Below, piece by piece: positions 1 through 8,071 of a DNA stretch of 46,264 bases. The notes under the pieces were generated by a model. The model made no database searches and had not been told where the DNA came from. It saw only the letters and a list, made by a program, of their open reading frames with translations. The stretch spans positions 82,254 through 128,517 of the forward strand of contig RHKY01000005.1 in assembly GCA_008363385.1 (NCBI GenBank), given 5' to 3'. Source of the DNA: Acidobacteriota bacterium. Lineage in GTDB: Bacteria; Acidobacteriota; Thermoanaerobaculia; UBA5066. The stretch's first letter is position 1. Every line of letters starts with the position of its first letter. The position numbers were made by a program, and so were the translations under genes.

Positions 1-149
1 CGGTCCCGGCCTTCGCCCTGAGGGCCGCGTTCGGCGAGATGGCCTCGATCCTCCTCGAGGGGCAGAAGGTCCTCCCGGTGAGGACGCTCGCCTCTGGGTT
101 CGATCTCCGGTACCCGGACCTCGACGGCGCGCTCTCCGGATCGGTCTGA
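1..149 (+). CDS. C-terminal fragment of TIGR01777-type SDR epimerase
   Basis: Reading from base 3, the last 48 codons of a gene enter the window and stop at the TGA at 147-149. The peptide contains VPAFALRAAFGEMA, then LLEGQKVLPVRTLASGF and a terminal RYPDLDGAL. This is the signature of the C-terminal DUF1731 segment of the SDR39U1/YfcH/TIGR01777 family of NAD(P)-dependent nucleoside-diphosphate-sugar epimerase-like proteins. The Rossmann domain lies outside the window, so the substrate cannot be judged, and in this family it is generally unknown. The identification rests on the short but well conserved tail. Confidence 0.75.
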   Translation, partial: VPAFALRAAFGEMASILLEGQKVLPVRTLASGFDLRYPDLDGALSGSV

Positions 150-166
150 CCGTCCGGCGACCGGCG

Positions 167-194
167 TTGTTCCTGAGCGCGTTTTCGAGATAAT
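167..194 (+). promoter_or_regulatory. Candidate sigma-70-type promoter for the three-haem cytochrome
   Basis: TTGTTC at 167-172 and GATAAT at 189-194 are separated by 16 bases. They lie in a comparatively AT-rich patch of an otherwise GC-rich gap, 39 bases before the start codon at 234. A strong Shine-Dalgarno (GAAGGAGG) follows at 221-228. The -10 is a good match and the -35 a partial one. Confidence 0.5.
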
Positions 195-233
195 CGGGGA
201 CACGACCCCCGGACGCCCCCGAAGGAGGTCCCG

Positions 234-752
234 ATGCGACTGCTCACCCCGATCGCCGTCCCCGTCCTCGCCTCGCTCCTGGCCGCCGCGGCGCCCGCGG
301 CTCCCTCCGAAGGGGCCCCGCCGCTGCCGCCGGCGCGGAAGGTCCCGGGGATCACGGCCCCCGACACGCACCCGGGCGGCTGCGTCGACTGCCACGTCCG
401 CTACCCCGAGCGGAAGGCGGACGAGCGCCTGAGCGTCCTGATGGCGGGCTGGAGGACGAAGGTGGGCCCGGAGCTCCTGGCGAAGTCGCAGGCGGCCTCT
501 CCCCCCGGAATGAAGCTGAAGGGGAAGCACCCGCCGCTCTCCGCGGCGAAGGACGTCCCGGCCTCGTGCCTCCGCTGCCACTCGCCCGGGTCGAAGAGCG
601 CCCCCCCGTTCGCGGCGCTCGTCCACGCGATCCACCTGACCGGGGGCGAGGCGAACCACTTCCTGACCGTCTTCCAGGGAGAGTGCACGCTCTGCCACAA
701 GCTGGACGCGGCCACCGGGACGTGGCGGATGCCCAGCGGCCCGGAAAAGTAG
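234..752 (+). CDS. Exported three-haem cytochrome c
   Basis: The 172-residue protein has an N-terminal signal peptide (MRLLTPIAVPVLASLLAAAA, probable cleavage after the following Ala-rich stretch) and three CxxCH haem c attachment motifs: CVDCH, CLRCH and CTLCH. It is therefore a periplasmic or surface electron carrier. His residues near the third motif (VHAIHLTGGEANHF) could be distal haem ligands. The start is ATG with GAAGGAGG five bases upstream. I do not recognise a named family; the spacing resembles small multihaem cytochromes of the c7/NapC-NrfB kind, but that is only an impression. It stands alone: its neighbours are an epimerase tail and a molybdenum hydroxylase with a separate promoter. 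Confidence 0.85.
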   Translation: MRLLTPIAVPVLASLLAAAAPAAPSEGAPPLPPARKVPGITAPDTHPGGCVDCHVRYPERKADERLSVLMAGWRTKVGPELLAKSQAASPPGMKLKGKHPPLSAAKDVPASCLRCHSPGSKSAPPFAALVHAIHLTGGEANHFLTVFQGECTLCHKLDAATGTWRMPSGPEK

Positions 753-834
753 CCCGGACGATCCGTCGGAATCCTCCGATCGCGACGAGCCGGGCGGGGA
801 CACGGGCGCCCCGTCCGGCAGGCCCCCCCGGCGG

Positions 835-840
835 TAAGCT
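835..840 (+). promoter_or_regulatory. -10-like element, predicted leaderless start
   Basis: TAAGCT at 835-840 is followed by exactly six bases and then the ATG at 847. There is no Shine-Dalgarno between them. The same TANNNT-N6-start arrangement occurs at 4406, 18286 and 20995, suggesting transcription starting at or next to the start codon. No convincing -35 is visible. Confidence 0.45.
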
Positions 841-846
841 TCCGGG

Positions 847-3063
847 ATGCCTGAGCCTCTCGTCGGCCGCTCGGTCCCCCGCTCCGACGGCCCCGCGAAG
901 GTGACCGGGCGCTCCCTCTACGTCGACGACGTGACCCGGCCCGGGATGCTCTTCGGCGCCACGCTGAGGAGCGCGGTCCCGCGCGGGCGGCTCGTGGCGG
1001 TCCGCCGCGACCCGTCGTTCGACTGGAGCGGGGTCACCGTCGTCACCGCCCGGGACGTCCCGCACAACGTCGTCGCCGTCATCGAGGAGGACCAGCCGGT
1101 CCTCGTCCCCGAGGGGGGCGAGGTCCGGCACGCCTACGAGCCGCTCGCCCTCGTCGCGGCCGAGGACCCGGGGCGGGCCGAGGCGGCGCTCTCGCACCTC
1201 GTGGCAGATGTCGAGCCGCTCCCCGCCGTCCTCTCGATTCCCGACGCCCTCGCCGCGAGGGTCCCCCTCCGCGGGAGCGACAACGTCCAGAAGCGGTACG
1301 AGATCGTCAAGGGGGACGCCGCCGCGGCGCTCGCGCGCTGCGAGGTCGTCGTCACGGGGCGGTACCGCGTCGGGCACCAGGAGCACGTCTACATCGAGCC
1401 GCAGGGGATGCTGGCCTGGTGGGAGGGGGACGCCCCGCGCGTCCTCGGCTCGCTCCAGTGCCCGTACTACGTTCAGAAGGGGATCGAGAAGGCCTTCGGC
1501 CTTCCGCGCGGGGCGATCGACGTGACGCAGGCGGTCACGGGCGGCGGCTTCGGCGGCAAGGAGGAGTACCCGACGCTCGTGGCCCTCCACGCGCTCCTCC
1601 TCTCCCGGGCGAGCGGGCGGCCCGTGAAGCTCGTCTACGGCCGCAAGGAGGACGTCGAGGCCACGACGAAGCGCCACCCGGCCGAGGTGGAGATCACCTC
1701 CGGCTGCGAGAGGGACGGGACCTTCCGGGCCGTCTCGGTGAGGGTCGTGATGGACGGAGGGGCGTACGTCACGCTGACGCCCGTCGTCCTCTCGCGCGGG
1801 GCGCTCCACGCCTCCGGCCCCTACCGCTGGGAGCACGTCCGGGTGGAGGCGCTGGCCGTCGCGACGAACACGCCCCCGAACGGGGCCTTCCGCGGGTTCG
1901 GGGCGCCGCAGACGCAGTTCGCCATGGAGCGGCACGTCGACGCGATCGCCCGGACGCTCGGCGTCGACCCGTTCGACCTGCGCGAGAGGAACGTCTACCG
2001 CCCCGGCGACACGACGGCGACCGGGCAGACTCTCTCCGAGTCGGTCGGGATCGCCGAGTGCCTCTCGCGGGCGCGGAAGGAGAGCGGCTGGGACGAGAAG
2101 CGGCGGCGGGCGCGCGGGACAGGCCCCGTGGCCCGCGGGATCGGCGTGTCGGCCTTCTTCCACGGGGCCGGCTTCACCGGCTCGGGCGAGCGGTACCTGA
2201 AGGGGAAGGCCGCCGTCGACCTCCTCCCGGGCTACCGGGCGCGCGTGCGGATCGCCTCCACCGACATCGGGCAGGGGACCGAGACCGTCTTCCGGCAGAT
2301 CGCGGGCGACGCCCTCGGGGTGAAGCTCGAGGACGTCGACTTCGCGGTCCCGTCGACGGCCGCCGTCCCCGACTCGGGCCCCACCGTGGCCTCCCGGACG
2401 GTCATGGTCGTCGGGTCGATCGTCGAGAAGGCGGCGCGCGAGGTCCGCGAGCGCGTCGAGGCCGAGGCCGCCGGGTCCGGCGGGAGCCTCGCCGAGGCGG
2501 CCGACCGCCTCCTCGCCCGCGAGAAGGAGGTGACGGCGCTCGTCCAGTACGAGCCGCCCGACGGCCTCTTCTGGGACGACGCGGCCTACCGTGGCGACGC
2601 CTACCCGTGCTACGGCTGGGGCTGCGACGTGGCGGAGGTGGAGGTGGACCTCGACACGTTCGAGACGCGGGTGACCGGCTTCACCGCGGCGATCGACGTC
2701 GGCAAGGCGGTCCACCCGCTGATGTGCAAGGGGCAGGTCGAGGGGGGGACGCTCCAGGCGATCGGCTGGGCGCTCTCGGAGGAGGTCCTCTGGAAGGACG
2801 GGAGGATCCTGAACCCCCGGATGACGACGTACATCGTCCCGACGAGCCTCGACGCCCCCCCCTTCACGACGATCCTCGTCGAGAGCCCCTACTCGCGCGG
2901 CCCCGGCGGCGGCGCCAAGGGGCTCGGCGAGCTGCCGATGGACGGCGGGGCGCCGGCCGTCGTGGCGGCGGTCGAGGACGCCACCGGGATCGCCCTCGAC
3001 GCGATCCCGGTCCTCCCCGAGCGGCTCTACGAGGCGTCCCTCGGAAAGCGAGGCGAGCGATGA
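847..3063 (+). CDS. Xanthine dehydrogenase-family molybdopterin-binding subunit
   Basis: The 738-residue protein is the large catalytic subunit of a molybdenum hydroxylase (xanthine dehydrogenase/aldehyde oxidase family). It opens with the family start (GRSVPRSDGPAKVTGRSLY) and has the Moco-binding GGGFGGKEEYP, the GAFRGFGAPQTQFAMER segment, a QGTETVFRQIAGDALG segment and the C-terminal GGAKGLGE with the catalytic Glu at about residue 695. There is no signal peptide, so it is cytoplasmic. The substrate cannot be assigned from sequence alone: purines, aldehydes and N-heterocycles are all possible. It overlaps the [2Fe-2S] subunit by four bases (ATGA), in the order Mo - FeS - FAD. The ATG is preceded by TAAGCT and six bases, with no Shine-Dalgarno, so it may be translated from a leaderless mRNA. 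Confidence 0.92.
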   Translation: MPEPLVGRSVPRSDGPAKVTGRSLYVDDVTRPGMLFGATLRSAVPRGRLVAVRRDPSFDWSGVTVVTARDVPHNVVAVIEEDQPVLVPEGGEVRHAYEPLALVAAEDPGRAEAALSHLVADVEPLPAVLSIPDALAARVPLRGSDNVQKRYEIVKGDAAAALARCEVVVTGRYRVGHQEHVYIEPQGMLAWWEGDAPRVLGSLQCPYYVQKGIEKAFGLPRGAIDVTQAVTGGGFGGKEEYPTLVALHALLLSRASGRPVKLVYGRKEDVEATTKRHPAEVEITSGCERDGTFRAVSVRVVMDGGAYVTLTPVVLSRGALHASGPYRWEHVRVEALAVATNTPPNGAFRGFGAPQTQFAMERHVDAIARTLGVDPFDLRERNVYRPGDTTATGQTLSESVGIAECLSRARKESGWDEKRRRARGTGPVARGIGVSAFFHGAGFTGSGERYLKGKAAVDLLPGYRARVRIASTDIGQGTETVFRQIAGDALGVKLEDVDFAVPSTAAVPDSGPTVASRTVMVVGSIVEKAAREVRERVEAEAAGSGGSLAEAADRLLAREKEVTALVQYEPPDGLFWDDAAYRGDAYPCYGWGCDVAEVEVDLDTFETRVTGFTAAIDVGKAVHPLMCKGQVEGGTLQAIGWALSEEVLWKDGRILNPRMTTYIVPTSLDAPPFTTILVESPYSRGPGGGAKGLGELPMDGGAPAVVAAVEDATGIALDAIPVLPERLYEASLGKRGER

Positions 3064-3521
3064 GGCTGCGGCTGAAGGTCAACGGCGCCCCCCGCGAGGT
3101 GGAGGTCCCGCCGCTGGCGCGCCTGCTCGACGTCCTGCGCGGGCCGCTCGGGCTGACCGGCACCAAGGAGGGCTGCGGCGAGGGGGAGTGCGGCGCCTGC
3201 ACCGTCCTGCTCGACGGCGAGCCGGTGAATTCCTGCCTCGTGGCCGCCGGGCAGTGCGAGGGGCGCGAGGTGACGACCGTCGAGGGGCTCGGGACGCCGG
3301 AGGCGCTCTCGCCGCTGCAGGAGGCCTTCGTCACCGACGGCGGCGCTCAGTGCGGCATCTGCACCCCCGGGATGCTCCTCTCGGCCCACGCCCTCCTCGC
3401 CCGCGACCGCGCCCCGTCGGACGCCGACGTCCGCCAGGCGATCGCGGGGAACGTCTGCCGCTGCACCGGCTACCTCCGGATCGTCGAGTCGGTGAAGGCG
3501 GCGGCGGGGAGGCGGCCGTGA
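3060..3521 (+). CDS. [2Fe-2S] subunit of the molybdenum hydroxylase
   Basis: The 153-residue small subunit has the plant-type ferredoxin cluster motif CGEGECGACTVLLDG with a fourth Cys in NSCLV. Its C-terminal helical domain carries the second cluster motifs CGICTPGM and NVCRCTGY. This is the complete set of eight cluster cysteines typical of XdhC/CoxS/IorA-type subunits, and the length is normal. It passes electrons from the molybdenum centre to FAD. The ATG at 3060 overlaps the TGA of the Mo subunit, and its own stop overlaps the GTG of the FAD subunit, so translational coupling is likely. Confidence 0.93.
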   Translation: MRLRLKVNGAPREVEVPPLARLLDVLRGPLGLTGTKEGCGEGECGACTVLLDGEPVNSCLVAAGQCEGREVTTVEGLGTPEALSPLQEAFVTDGGAQCGICTPGMLLSAHALLARDRAPSDADVRQAIAGNVCRCTGYLRIVESVKAAAGRRP

Positions 3522-4408
3522 GCCTCGCCGACCTCGCCCGGTACGAGATGAGCGTCCCCACGTCGCTCTCGGAGCTCCTCGACCTCCTCGCGGCCCGCGT
3601 CGAGCAGGGGCAGGAGACGCAGCTCCTCTCGGGCGGGACCGACTGGTACGTCGAGCGGCACCTCACGGGGCTCGCCCCCGAGGGTCCCCTGCCCCTGGTG
3701 GCCGACGTGACGCGCGTCCCCGAGATGCGGGCGATCTGCCTGGAAGGGTCGCGGCTCTGGATCGGCGCGGCGGCGACGTACCTCGAGATCGAGAGGAGCC
3801 CGCTCGTGGCCGAGGCCGCCCCGCTCCTCCCCGCCATGTGCCGCGACGTCGGCGCCTGGCAGGTGCAGGCGCGCGGGACGCTCGGGGGCAACCTCGCGAC
3901 CGGCTCCCCGGCCGCCGACGGGGTCTGCGCCCTGGCGGCCCTCGACGCCACGGTCGTCCTGGCGAGCGTCCGGGGCGAGCGGAAGGTCCCGATCGGCTCC
4001 TACTACACCGGCTACAAGCGGTCGGTCCGCGCCGGGGACGAGGCGGTCGTCCGGTTCGAGATCGCCGTCCCGGCCCCCTCGGCCCGGTGGGTCTGGAGGA
4101 AGGTGGGGACGCGGAGGGCGCAGGCGATCTCGAAGGTGGCGCTCGCGGGCGTGGCGGAGGCCGCGGGAGGACGGCTCACCCGCCTCGGCCTGGGGATGGC
4201 CTCCGTCGCCCCGACCGTCGTCCTCCTCCCGGCCGTCCGGGCGCTCGGCCTCTCGCGCCCGCTCGCCGAGATCGCGGACGCCGACCTCGAGGCTGCCGTT
4301 CGGGCCGACGTCGCCCCGATCGACGACGTCCGCTCGACCGCGGCCTACCGGCGTCACGTCGCCTCGGCCCTCGTGAGGCGGTTCTTCGGGGAGCTCCGGC
4401 GAGGGTAG
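3518..4408 (+). CDS. FAD-binding subunit of the molybdenum hydroxylase
   Basis: The 296-residue protein belongs to the XdhB/CoxM FAD-binding family (PF00941 plus the CO-dehydrogenase flavoprotein C-terminal domain). It shows GGTDWYVE and ARGTLGGNLATGSPAADG, the two FAD pyrophosphate/isoalloxazine loops, and later WRKVGTRRAQAISKVALA. It would take electrons from the [2Fe-2S] subunit and reduce NAD+ or another acceptor. The GTG at 3518 overlaps the upstream TGA (GTGA). A molybdenum insertion factor of the XdhC/PaoD kind is not next door; the downstream genes are unrelated. Confidence 0.92.
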   Translation: MSLADLARYEMSVPTSLSELLDLLAARVEQGQETQLLSGGTDWYVERHLTGLAPEGPLPLVADVTRVPEMRAICLEGSRLWIGAAATYLEIERSPLVAEAAPLLPAMCRDVGAWQVQARGTLGGNLATGSPAADGVCALAALDATVVLASVRGERKVPIGSYYTGYKRSVRAGDEAVVRFEIAVPAPSARWVWRKVGTRRAQAISKVALAGVAEAAGGRLTRLGLGMASVAPTVVLLPAVRALGLSRPLAEIADADLEAAVRADVAPIDDVRSTAAYRRHVASALVRRFFGELRRG

Positions 4409-4411
4409 ACT
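4406..4411 (+). promoter_or_regulatory. -10-like element, predicted leaderless start
   Basis: TAGACT at 4406-4411 overlaps the stop of the FAD subunit and lies exactly six bases before the GTG at 4418. No Shine-Dalgarno is present. This separates the small-protein/nucleotidyltransferase pair transcriptionally from the molybdenum hydroxylase operon. A weak TTCTTC at 4382-4387 could act as -35. Confidence 0.4.
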
Positions 4412-4417
4412 GCCTTC

Positions 4418-4633
4418 GTGGCGACTCGCGAGGAGCGGGCGAAGTGGCCCGTACGGAGGTATCGGCTCGGCCAGGAGCCCGAGGTCGATCCCGCCGTCCG
4501 GGCGATGACGCCCGCGGAGCGCGTGGCGCTCGTCTGGCCCCTCACGGTGACGGCCTGGGCCTTCAAGGAGGGACGCCTCGATGAACCGCGACTTCGTCGA
4601 GATGTTGTCCGCACTCTCAGAAGCCGGGGCTGA
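4418..4633 (+). CDS. 71-residue partner protein of a nucleotidyltransferase
   Basis: The protein is small and charged, with the core AMTPAERVALVWPLTVTAWAFKEG followed by a basic tail (RLRRDVVRTLRSRG). I recall short proteins with a WPLT-x-x-AWAF core encoded just before stand-alone nucleotidyltransferases, but I cannot name a Pfam entry. It has no signal peptide, membrane segment or metal-binding cysteines. It starts at GTG 4418, apparently leaderless. Its last 53 bases overlap the next gene in another frame, so the two are tightly coupled. It might be an antitoxin-like or substrate-presenting partner; this is inference from gene order only. Confidence 0.7.
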   Translation: MATREERAKWPVRRYRLGQEPEVDPAVRAMTPAERVALVWPLTVTAWAFKEGRLDEPRLRRDVVRTLRSRG

Positions 4634-5027
4634 GTTCCTCCTCGTCGGCGCGCACGCCCTGGCCGCCCACGGCCACCCGCGCGCAACGGGGGACCTGGAT
4701 CTCTGGGTCCGAGCGGACGCTGCCAACGCCCGCCGGGTCCTCCAGGCCCTCGGGCGCTTCGGCTCGCCGCTCTTCGACCTGTCGGAGGCCGACCTCGCCC
4801 GCGAGGGGACGGTCTTCCAGATCGGTGTCCCCCCGGCGCGGATCGACCTCCTCACCAGCGTGAGCGGGGTGAGGTTCGAGGAGGCCTGGCCGCGGCGGAC
4901 GACGGTGACCCTCGCGGGCGTTGCTGTGGGCGTGATCGGGCGCGAAGACCTGATCCGGAACAAGCGGGCAACGGGGCGCGCCCAGGACCTGCTCGACGCC
5001 GAGAGGCTCGAGCGGGACGCCGGGTAG
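4581..5027 (+). CDS. MNT/AbiEii-like nucleotidyltransferase
   Basis: The 148-residue protein carries the nucleotidyltransferase core GAHALAAHGHPRATGDLDLWV. It has the paired metal-binding acidic residues (DLD) and a third acidic residue in ARIDLLTSV, followed by a C-terminal RNKRATGRAQDLLDAERL helix typical of the DUF6036/AbiEii-like group. These enzymes transfer a nucleotide to protein or tRNA targets, and several act in toxin-antitoxin or abortive-infection modules. Its actual role here is unknown. The ATG is preceded by AAGGAGG (4566-4572) inside the overlapping upstream gene. Codon use is as GC-rich as its neighbours, so there is no sign of very recent transfer. Confidence 0.82.
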   Translation: MNRDFVEMLSALSEAGAEFLLVGAHALAAHGHPRATGDLDLWVRADAANARRVLQALGRFGSPLFDLSEADLAREGTVFQIGVPPARIDLLTSVSGVRFEEAWPRRTTVTLAGVAVGVIGREDLIRNKRATGRAQDLLDAERLERDAG

Positions 5028-5032
5028 ACCCC

Positions 5033-7405
5033 TCAGGGCGCGCCGAGCCCCGCGTCCGACAGGAGCGCCGCGAAGCGGGAGCTCGTTCGGAGCGGGGCGA
5101 GGTCCGGCTCGAGGAGGGCCCGCTTCAGCGTGAAGAGGGGGCGGACCCGGGCCGCCTCGGAGAGGACGTCGAGCGCCCGTTCCTCCTCGCCGAGGAGAGC
5201 GAGCGCGATCGCGGCGTAGTACCGCGTGAACGGGTCGTCGGCGCCGGCGGCCAGCCGCCGGTCGAAGCCGGCGACGGCGGCCCGGAGCTCGGAGGCGCCT
5301 TCGTCCTCCCTCCCCAGCTTCCGGAGGGCGCTCCCGCTGCGGACCTCGACCTCCACGAGGGCCCGGCCGCGCAGCGCGTGGTCGGCGGCGCCCAGCTGGG
5401 CGCGCTCCGTGGCCAGCTCCTCGAGGGCCTCCGCGGGACGCCCCTCGAGCGCCCTCACGTGCGCCAGCCGCACGTGGGCGCCCAGGATCCGGAGCCCCTC
5501 CTTGCCCGAGAGGACCTGCTCCTGCAGCTCGATCGCCTTGCGGGCGGCCTCCTCGGCGCAGACCAGCTCGCCGGTCAGCGTCCGGCAGTGGGCCAGCTGC
5601 AGGGCCACCCAGCCGCCCCGGGGGTTGGCGGCGAGCGCCCGGTCGAAGGCGTCGGCGGCCGCCGCGAAGTCGGCGAAGCCGACGAAGAGGACCCGCCCGA
5701 GCGCGGTCAGGGCCGCGGCGTCGCCGGGAGAGCCCTCGAGGGCCTTCCTCGCCGCGGCGACGGCCTCCGCGTCCCGCCGGAGGAAGAGGAGGGAGTAGGC
5801 GAGCCCGCGAAAGGCCTCGGTCGAGGCGGCTCCCCGCTCCAGCGCCCGGCGGAAGACGGCGAGCGCGCGCTCGGCGAGCTCGGGGAGGCCGACGTACTCG
5901 GCCTTGTCCTGGAGCGCCCAGCCGAGGCCGACGTGCGCGGCGCCGTAGGCGGGGTCGAGCGCCACGGCGCGCTCGAAGAGGACGACGGCCCGCTCCAGGC
6001 CGTCCAGCGAGGCCGAACGGAGGTTCATCAGCCCCCGCGCGTACGCCTCGTACGCCGCCACGACACGCGTCTCCTCCTGCGGCGCCGGTGACGGCCCCGA
6101 GAGTCCGAGGACGCCCCCGAGCCCGTCCCTCAGGCCCGCCACGACGCGGTCCTGCAGGTCGAAGACGGCCCCGTCCCCGCCGTCCTCCTTCAGGGCGAAG
6201 AGGACCACGCCCGAGCCGGCGTCCACGACGCGCGCGGTGATCCGGAGCTGCCCCCCCGACCGCTGGAAGGCGCCGGCGACCACCCAGCGGGCTCCGACGG
6301 TCCGGGCCGCCGCGACGGCGAGCGCCTCGTCCCCCGGCGCGGAGACGCCCGGCCTCCGGAGCGCCTCGTCGACCCGCGCGGTGGCCACGACCGAGACCCC
6401 CGGGAGCGACTTCATGTCGGCGGCGAGCGTCTCGGCGAGGCCCGTCCCGAGCCAGTCGTCCTCGGCGCGCCCGGTGATGTTGGCGAAGGGGACGACGGCC
6501 ACGGCTCCCCCGGAGGGACGCCCGGCGGGCGCCTGCGGGAGGAGGAGCTCCCGCCATGCCGCGGCCAGGTCGAGGGCCACGTCGCGCATCGTCCGGTAGC
6601 GGCGCGCCCGGTCCTTCTCCAGCATCTTCCCGACGATCCGGCCGAGCTCCGGCGTCGCCTCGGGGACGATCGAGGAGAGCGGGGCCGGGTCGGCGTTCAG
6701 GACGGCGTGGAGGACCGCGCCGAGCGTCGTCCCCGGGAAGGCGCGCTGGCCGGAGAGGAGCTCGTAGAGGACGGCCCCCAGCGCGAAGACGTCCGCCCGG
6801 GCGTCCACGTCGAGCCCGAGCGCCTGCTCGGGCGCCATGTAAGCCGCGGTCCCGACGAGGCCGCCCGCCGCCGCGCTTCCGGCGGGGAGGTCCAGCGTCG
6901 TGACGCCGTCCGGGTCCTCCTCGCAGCAGCGCGTGGCCAGCCCGAAGTCGAGCACCTTGGCCCGGCGCCCGTCGGTGACGACGACGTTCCCGGGCTTGAC
7001 GTCCCGGTGGACGACCCCGCGCGCGTGCGCCTCGGCGAGCGCCTCGGCCACCTGGACGGCCAGGTCCAGCTTCTCCGCGATCCCGGCCGTCCCGGCGCTC
7101 GCGAAGGCGTCGAGCGTCGGCCCGGCGACGTACTCCATCGCGATGTACCCCGGCCGCCCCGCGGAGGCGTCCGGCTCCCCCACCTCGTACACGGTCGCGA
7201 TCCCGGGGTGATTGAGCGCCGAGGCCGCCCGCGCCTCGGCCAGGAGCGAGGCGCCCGCGGCCCGTTCGTCCCCCCGGAGGACCTTCAGCGCCACCTTCCG
7301 ACCGAGGCGGACGTCCCGCGCGCGGTAGACGTCTCCCATCCCCCCGGTCCCGAGGAGCTCCTCCACCTCGAACGGGCCCAGCCGGGCCCCGGCGGGAAAG
7401 GGCAC
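5033..7405 (-). CDS. Cytoplasmic Ser/Thr protein kinase with TolB-like and TPR regions
   Basis: The 790-residue protein has an N-terminal Hanks-type kinase domain (about residues 12-285): Gly loop LLGTGGMGDVY, ATP-anchoring Lys41, catalytic HRD at 133-135 (HRDVKPGNVVV), DFG at 153-155 and GTAAYMAPEQALG. All catalytic residues are present, so it should be active. A TolB-like domain follows (VAVVPFANITG...WLGTGLAETLAADM), then about 350 residues of TPR-type helical repeats. There is no transmembrane segment. The kinase-TolB-TPR architecture is common in Acidobacteriota and Myxococcota, where targets are mostly unknown. It starts at GTG with GAGAGG upstream. Its end lies five bases from the convergent nucleotidyltransferase gene. 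Confidence 0.92.
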   Translation of the reverse strand: MPFPAGARLGPFEVEELLGTGGMGDVYRARDVRLGRKVALKVLRGDERAAGASLLAEARAASALNHPGIATVYEVGEPDASAGRPGYIAMEYVAGPTLDAFASAGTAGIAEKLDLAVQVAEALAEAHARGVVHRDVKPGNVVVTDGRRAKVLDFGLATRCCEEDPDGVTTLDLPAGSAAAGGLVGTAAYMAPEQALGLDVDARADVFALGAVLYELLSGQRAFPGTTLGAVLHAVLNADPAPLSSIVPEATPELGRIVGKMLEKDRARRYRTMRDVALDLAAAWRELLLPQAPAGRPSGGAVAVVPFANITGRAEDDWLGTGLAETLAADMKSLPGVSVVATARVDEALRRPGVSAPGDEALAVAAARTVGARWVVAGAFQRSGGQLRITARVVDAGSGVVLFALKEDGGDGAVFDLQDRVVAGLRDGLGGVLGLSGPSPAPQEETRVVAAYEAYARGLMNLRSASLDGLERAVVLFERAVALDPAYGAAHVGLGWALQDKAEYVGLPELAERALAVFRRALERGAASTEAFRGLAYSLLFLRRDAEAVAAARKALEGSPGDAAALTALGRVLFVGFADFAAAADAFDRALAANPRGGWVALQLAHCRTLTGELVCAEEAARKAIELQEQVLSGKEGLRILGAHVRLAHVRALEGRPAEALEELATERAQLGAADHALRGRALVEVEVRSGSALRKLGREDEGASELRAAVAGFDRRLAAGADDPFTRYYAAIALALLGEEERALDVLSEAARVRPLFTLKRALLEPDLAPLRTSSRFAALLSDAGLGAP

Positions 7406-7415
7406 GCCCGGCCTC

Positions 7416-7964
7416 TCAGGGCCGCGCGGCGCCCCAGGCGCCGCCGACCTCGTCGCCGCGCTGGTCGGTCGAGGCGACCTCCAGCCGGTCGATCAGCTGG
7501 AACGCGGCGGCGTTGCCGGGCATCCCCGGGACGTAGAGCTGGACGACGTTCGGGAACCCCCGGAGCGTGACCGTCATCCCGTTCGGGAGGACGTCGCGGT
7601 ACTGCGGGAGCCCCTGCCCCTCCCAGACCTCGATCGCCGAGACGACGCGCGCCTTCAGGAGGACGTCCATCTGGCTCCAGGACCACTGGACGGCGCCCGC
7701 GATCCGCGCCGTCGTCCCGAGGCTGAAGGAGCCCTTCAGGTAGCTCTTCAGGATCTTCTGCCAGTCGCGGCTCCGGAACCACCAGGGGCCCGTGGCCTGG
7801 CGCGCCGGGGAGACCGCGTGCCCGGTCCCCGGCTGGACGCTGGAGGCGAAGCGGTAGACGTCCTCTCCGGGGACCAGGACGGTCACGGCGGGATTCCGGA
7901 TCCCGGCGGCGGCCCGGGTGTACTCGAGCTTCGTGGAGGCGAGGTTCGGGTTCAGGTTGGGCAT
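7416..7964 (-). CDS. Uncharacterised 182-residue protein
   Basis: I do not recognise this protein. It starts at ATG 7964 with a good Shine-Dalgarno (GAAGGGGAGA on the minus strand). It has no signal peptide, membrane segment or cysteine. A notable stretch runs VYRFASS, then GPWWFRSRDWQKILKSYLKGSF, followed by a region rich in beta-type residues (AIEVWEGQG, MTVTLRGFPNVVQLYVPG). The early VYRF and later GPWWF pair is vaguely like ADP-ribosyltransferase/RES folds, where a Tyr-Arg pair is followed by an aromatic motif, but this is weak. It ends 10 bases before the Ser/Thr kinase start on the same strand, so the two may be co-expressed and it could be a kinase partner or substrate. Confidence 0.75.
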   Translation of the reverse strand: MPNLNPNLASTKLEYTRAAAGIRNPAVTVLVPGEDVYRFASSVQPGTGHAVSPARQATGPWWFRSRDWQKILKSYLKGSFSLGTTARIAGAVQWSWSQMDVLLKARVVSAIEVWEGQGLPQYRDVLPNGMTVTLRGFPNVVQLYVPGMPGNAAAFQLIDRLEVASTDQRGDEVGGAWGAARP

Positions 7965-8071
7965 GGTCTCCCCTTCTCGGCGGGGCCGGGATCGCCGGGT
8001 TGAAGTGCAACGGAGGATACGGCGGGGCCCGCCGGCGGCGCCAGACGGCGCGTCGAACCCCGTGCGGCCCG

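Noticed and set aside
352-2715. Long minus-strand reading frame opposite the molybdenum hydroxylase
   Set aside because: It is an antisense shadow made possible by GC-rich third positions; the translation is low-complexity (R, G, D, V-rich) and has no motif, while the plus strand encodes a complete recognised protein.
847-4408. Naming the three subunits xdhA/B/C or coxLMS
   Set aside because: Family is clear but substrate-defining residues cannot be judged by eye, and no purine or CO-oxidation neighbours support a specific name.
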